Positions 45,301 through 51,300 of a stretch of DNA of 64,000 nucleotides are shown here, one piece after another. The translations under genes were made by a program, and so were the position numbers. The DNA is from Zerene cesonia. Its lineage: Eukaryota; Arthropoda; Insecta; Lepidoptera; Pieridae. Below the pieces are notes generated by a model. It was not told the origin of the DNA. It searched no databases and saw only the letters and a program-made list of their open reading frames with translations. The stretch spans positions 558,001 through 622,000 of the forward strand of contig NC_052110.1 in assembly GCF_012273895.1 (NCBI RefSeq). The letters are read 5' to 3'. Each line of letters starts with the position of its first letter. The stretch's first letter is position 1.

Positions 45301-48300
45301 CCATCAATACATGTAAGATCTGTCTCAAACCCCGCTCGCTGCAGTTCGAATTGTAACAAATAATATAATAAACTACCAGTTCGCCCAGGCTTCGCCGTAC
45401 ATATGTAGCCTATGTTACTCAGCGAAATTGCAGCTTCCTAATGGTGAAAGAATTTTTTAAATCTGTCCAGTAGTATCGGAGCATGTTCTATACTATATTA
45501 TAGTATAGAAGTATAGATATAGATAAATCGCCATTTATATATTTCATATATCAAATAACATACAGAAGCTTAACAATACGACACAGTTCCGCACTAGATT
45601 GGACATTTCGATTGGGCTCATTTGTGATTGATTGGGGTGTTTGAGCCAATTCCTTATCAGATGGGCCATTGTCTACCGGTTTGTCTCGTGACGGTGTTTA
45701 TATAGACTAGTTAACGACCGACTTTCCCCGCCCCGGATGAGGTTTTAGTGCCAGAACAATGTCAACAGCTGGAGATAATGCGCACTTTTTGTGCGAGATA
45801 ACAGCTGTTTATTAAATGCTATTGATTTTTCTATATGATGTAAATTGATGTTAGACAAATAAATAAATTAAAATAAAACTATTCATTATTATCAGATCAG
45901 ATCACACACGGTCTCGCTACTGAGTCAGTTCACCGTTTTGTGATGTTATCCACATGCGCAGGTAATAGAAAAATCTGTTTCCCAACGCTGGCCTGGTCTC
46001 GAACTCCCGACTTATCGATCAAGTCCGAGGTCTTCACCACTGAGCCACCACCGTTTACAAACTTTTATAAATATTAAAACTTATAAAATAATATGCATGT
46101 TAATTGTTAGTTTGGTATGTTATGAGCATGTTACATACAAAAAGTAATAAGGTATAATACCTATAGATGGATACCTAGTTACTACGTGAAATATTGCAGT
46201 TCCTCCATATTACGTTGTTTTTATTATAATTTCGCAGTGAAAGGTACTGGACAGCCTTCATGAGTTGTAGGGACGTCAACCGAAATGACATTTAAAATAA
46301 TCCTTGGTTACCTTTATATGAAAGTAATTATTATAATTGCCCCTTAAATTTATGTTATTGTTTATGTGAAAAAATAAAAAACAAAACTATATGGAAAGCG
46401 AAAAGTATTTAATAAAAAATAGAAATCAAATTATCGACTATAAAAAATTATTGTCATCAAAACAGCTTGACACCATATGTTGGTTTTATTTATATACATT
46501 CTGATATTTGATATTAAATAAATATAGATAGATAGATAGATAGATAAAAAGTTTATTAAAAGAACACATTAAATACATGACAATTACAAATTAAGACGAT
46601 TACACAAAGAAAAATTAACATAGAGATATAAATTGTTATAAATACTATTTCGGATATAACTACTAAATCAAAATTTAAAACAAGTGTTTTTAAATATTAT
46701 GAAATTCCCCAGGTATCCTTGCGATATTCTCGTAAAAAGTATTAAAAACCAAGGTCTAAGAAGCGAATTTGATATGGTAATTGCACAGAACGATTTGTAA
46801 GTATGTCCGTCTGTCGCCAGTGATCAACTAGAACACAACGAATTGCGCAGCGGCGTGCGCTTCCGCAAATTTCTCTCCCACGATGCCGACGTCCGATTTA
46901 TTGTAAATTAAAATTTAATTTGTACGAACATAATTGTGATCATGTTTATTTATACAATAATCTGTTTCATTCGATGTACATAAGGTAGGTTAATATTTAT
47001 GCAGCTAGGAGAATAAAAATATCTAAAGTATGGGAATGTAATGGGTATACGTAATTTTTTATTGTACTTTGTTATGTATTAAAATCCTCCATGATACGTA
47101 TATGTGCTGATTAATTATGATTTATGATGATATTCACAATTAAGACGAAAGTTACTCTAGTTGTTCATCTCTTGTTCACGCCCTACCCACTAAATCGATT
47201 TGAATTTATAATGTTTTGAAATTTGGTACAAATATAGTTTAGGAACTATGCGGACGAAGCCGCGACGAAAATCTAGTAATATAAATTACCTAGAGTAAAA
47301 AACATACAGACCATACAACAAACAATTTACTCTTATTTAAAAAAAATATTAATCAGAACTCAAGCTGATTCCTAATTATAATTTGCAATATAAATTTTAT
47401 CGTAAATGTCATTTAAATTCGATACTTTAATCTACTTAATATTTCATTACATTAACATTTACATACATTTCCTAAAATGAATAAATAATACTCGATATTT
47501 TAAAGGCTTCCTCGTTCAGATCAATAAAATGTTCAACACGTTGATCGTTCGACGTTTTTAATTCGTCCAGTCATAATACTTTTAATGAATGTTATTTATA
47601 CCTACTTATAAGTTAAAAGAAGTGTTTAATACATTAAACATATGATCATTGCGTTTAATAGTCAATAAAATGGAAATTATGTCCTTGGTGTGGAATAAGA
47701 AATCATATGAAATCTATACTATAAATTCACATTTATTTATGTTTTAAAATCACTAAAATATTTCTGTATGATTCTTATCTATCCATGTTTATAAGGTTCC
47801 ATATTTTGTTTTTGTTTAGAAATATTGTCAAAACGTGTCAAACGTTGTGTTAGAAATATTGGATGTAGTACATCCAATATGTAAATCCTTTAAGAATAGT
47901 AACACATGTACCTACAATGCGCCCGATTAACTTTTATTCACTAAATATAAAAACAACTCGAAAATTAACCGAACGAATTCACAGATAATAAACGAACGAA
48001 CAGGATGTAACTACGCAAAAAGAAACAATCACATATTTTACGAAACATTCTATAAAGGACGCTGTCATAATAAATAAACCAAGCATCTCAAAACAACTCA
48101 AAGAAAACGTAAAAAACATACGACCCTTAACATATTCGCACAGCACAAAATCAATGTTCGCAAGGTCGCCTACAAATGTCAGTATAGACAGGTGAACGCC
48201 TGTACCTTCGTGCAACTTGCGTCTTGCAATATCGCAAGTGTTTTGAATAATATGAGCTATTTCAAAAGGTATTCATTCCTTATAATGTGTGGTTTTTTGG

Positions 48301-51300
48301 ATAAATGAACCACATTTAAAATTTATATTTAATAATCGAATTATATTTAATAACAAGCAGTGCGCCCCAGCTTCGCTCGTCAACACATATATACCCATAT
48401 CTACGTCGATGAGTGCTTTAGGACTGACTTGATTAATAAAAAACGGAAAAATATAGTGAGGGTTGAAATCGGACGTCCGTCTTGCGGCCACGGCAAAAGG
48501 GTTGGAAGTCATACAAGTGATAAAAAATGGTTGTCGGTGTTTGGATACACGTTGTGAAATACTAACATTTATTAAGAACTAGCTATCCGCCGGTTTCGCC
48601 TACAAAAGCAATGGAAATATTTGATCGGTGTACAAATGTATGTATTGTGTGTAATTAAAAAATAAATTGTTCTTTCTTTCTTTTCTTTCTAATTCTCTAG
48701 CTTTGCATCACCACGAAAGCATATCATAAAACCTCTCAAAATTAAGACACACCACTTTCTCATTCGTAATATTAGAAGGAAGAAAAAGGACAGACTAAAT
48801 GACTAAAGCAATATGAAGCAAGGAAGCAAAACAGATTAATTTCAATCCAATCCAAGATTATTAAAATATACATTTACGTGTGTCGGTAAACTCTCGTTAG
48901 GAAAAAAATATAAGCATGATACTATAAATAGGTTAGTACAGCTTGAACCGTTCGCTAGAACAAAGCAAAAGCTAATTGCCGACGCCTCGCTTCGTCTACA
49001 CTTTGAAAAGCCGAGGACATATGTTTCAAAGCAGAGGCGTACCATCATCAATTCTTTTGGATACAAGTTACATGTGTTTTTAGAAGACAGTATCTATTAA
49101 CGACAAGGCTTCATTTATTAGTACAAATAAATGAGATATTTTTTTCTAGTTGCGTGTTGAATTTAATGTAACGATTCATATTCTAGTCTATTACAATGCA
49201 TCTAATTATAACTTGTTCTATTAAATTTATTAACGCGAAAGTTTGTAAGTATGGATGGATGGATGGATGGATGGATGGATGTTTCTCTCTTTCAAGCAAA
49301 AACAAATTATCGTATCTGTATGAAATTTATAGAGATAGATTAGTCTGGATTAGCTTATGGGCTACTTTTAAACCGGGTACCTCGCGAGTGATGCCGCCAG
49401 ATACAGCTGGAATGACATAAATTAAAACGAAGCTATGTAGACACACACACATAAATATGCTAAATACCTCCTTTATCGCTATAGTCTTGCAAAAATAAAA
49501 CAAATTTATCGCAAACTGATACATGCCCTTGGCATGCGACAATTTTGTGGCGAAAGGCATAAAAACCGGGCGTATACAGACTTCGAAACATACCGCCTTA
49601 TCTCACCTACACAGATACATATATTGCAATTCACATTTTTAAATACCATCGAAGCAAATAAAAGTCATAATTGCTTTAAATATGTGCATAAATCTATACT
49701 CAATAAATACACAGCTAAAAAGTTTGTTTGTGCGCGCTATTCTCAAGAACTACTGGTTCGAATTGAAAAATTCTTTGTAAAATACAATCGAGTGATGATG
49801 GTAAAATTATCAATAAATATTTTTCTACACATTTACAAGGAAAGCAACGAAAGTAAGAGAAAACATTTTTCACTCCGTTATAGATGGGTTTTACAAGAAA
49901 TACAAAACCTAAAACTGGCGTTAGAACCTAGATCCTAGCATCTACATATAGATATATGCTATATACCTAGCAAAAAGGTTAAGAACTGCTTCTTGTACAT
50001 GCCAAACTTATACCAAATCGAATTTCCTAATACATCATACACTTACTTATACCAATTACTTAGACAAAAAAAAAAGGTAAATGAAAAGAATCATCACGTT
50101 TAAAAGCCGACATCAAGAAAATTACAATTAAAATCTATACAGTTTCCTAGCTATTATTAACACTAGCAACTATATAACAGTTAGTAAAATTATTAATACT
50201 TACTGAAATGTTATTCTTTGTTGAAGTGTAATAAACTTAATTTACCTATCGAGAGAAACTCGAGAGATTGATGGAAACGTTACAGTAAATAACAGTCAGA
50301 TGTTAGTGAACCGTAAAATCAGTGAGTTCACGAGTAACAGGCTCGTAAAATCGTGAGAAGCGACAGGATATGCAAATATTTATGGATTCAAGACATCCTC
50401 TGTTTGACCAGAGTGTATAAATTATGAACAATGTATGGTCTGCCAATGTGAGATTTCACCATTAAAATCTACACGTAATATAATATATTAAAACGGAAAT
50501 ACATAAGGTGTAGCATTTTCTTGTGTTTGATTTTACGCGAGTATTATACATTTAGAAATTAAAGACTAAACCAGTCAGTCTCCCCGTGACCACGCTCGCT
50601 GTAAAGTGTTCGAAACGTCGGGTTCATAATAAAATGAATAAATCGCGTTTAAAATTCGTTAGTGTAGGTATGAAACTCAATTACACAAGAACAATTAATA
50701 TATGTTTATCTGAAATTTTGTGTCAGATTGATTACGGTCTATTAGACTAGGTACCTACTTTTAATCCGAGATTCATAATAAGAAAATTTTAAGCGAAATT
50801 GTCTATGCTAATATTACAAAGCTGAAGAGTTTGTTCGTTTGAACACACAAATCTTAGGAACTATTGGTCCGATTTGTAGGATTATTTCAGTGCTAGATAG
50901 CCCATTTATTGAGGAACGCTATAGGTTATATATGTACCACATACGAAGCCGGGGCGGACCGCTGGTTCTCATATAAAATGAAATACTATTTACATAATAA
51001 CTGTGATATATTGAAACCTATTGTTAAAAGAAATATTATAACGAAAAAAAAGGAATATTTTGCAATAAAAACATAAAACACAGCTCATTACGTACACACA
51101 GAGAAACCTGCTTTTTACTGTGTATCTTTTACAAAACGCCAACCGTTACTAAACACTTGCAAATTAAAAATTCAATCCCCAATGTAGGTATTTGTGAAAT
51201 AGCTGAGTTTTTACACAGTCTTTCTAAATTCGTTACACACTTTGTTGTAATTGCAAGCTGTAAAAAGGGGGATTGTGAAAAACTTTTACGAGAAATATTC

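Noticed and set aside
49534..49938. 134-codon plus-strand frame
   Set aside because: Overlaps a family-E-like repeat stretch (GCGCGCTATTCTCAAGAACT) and has no recognisable domain.
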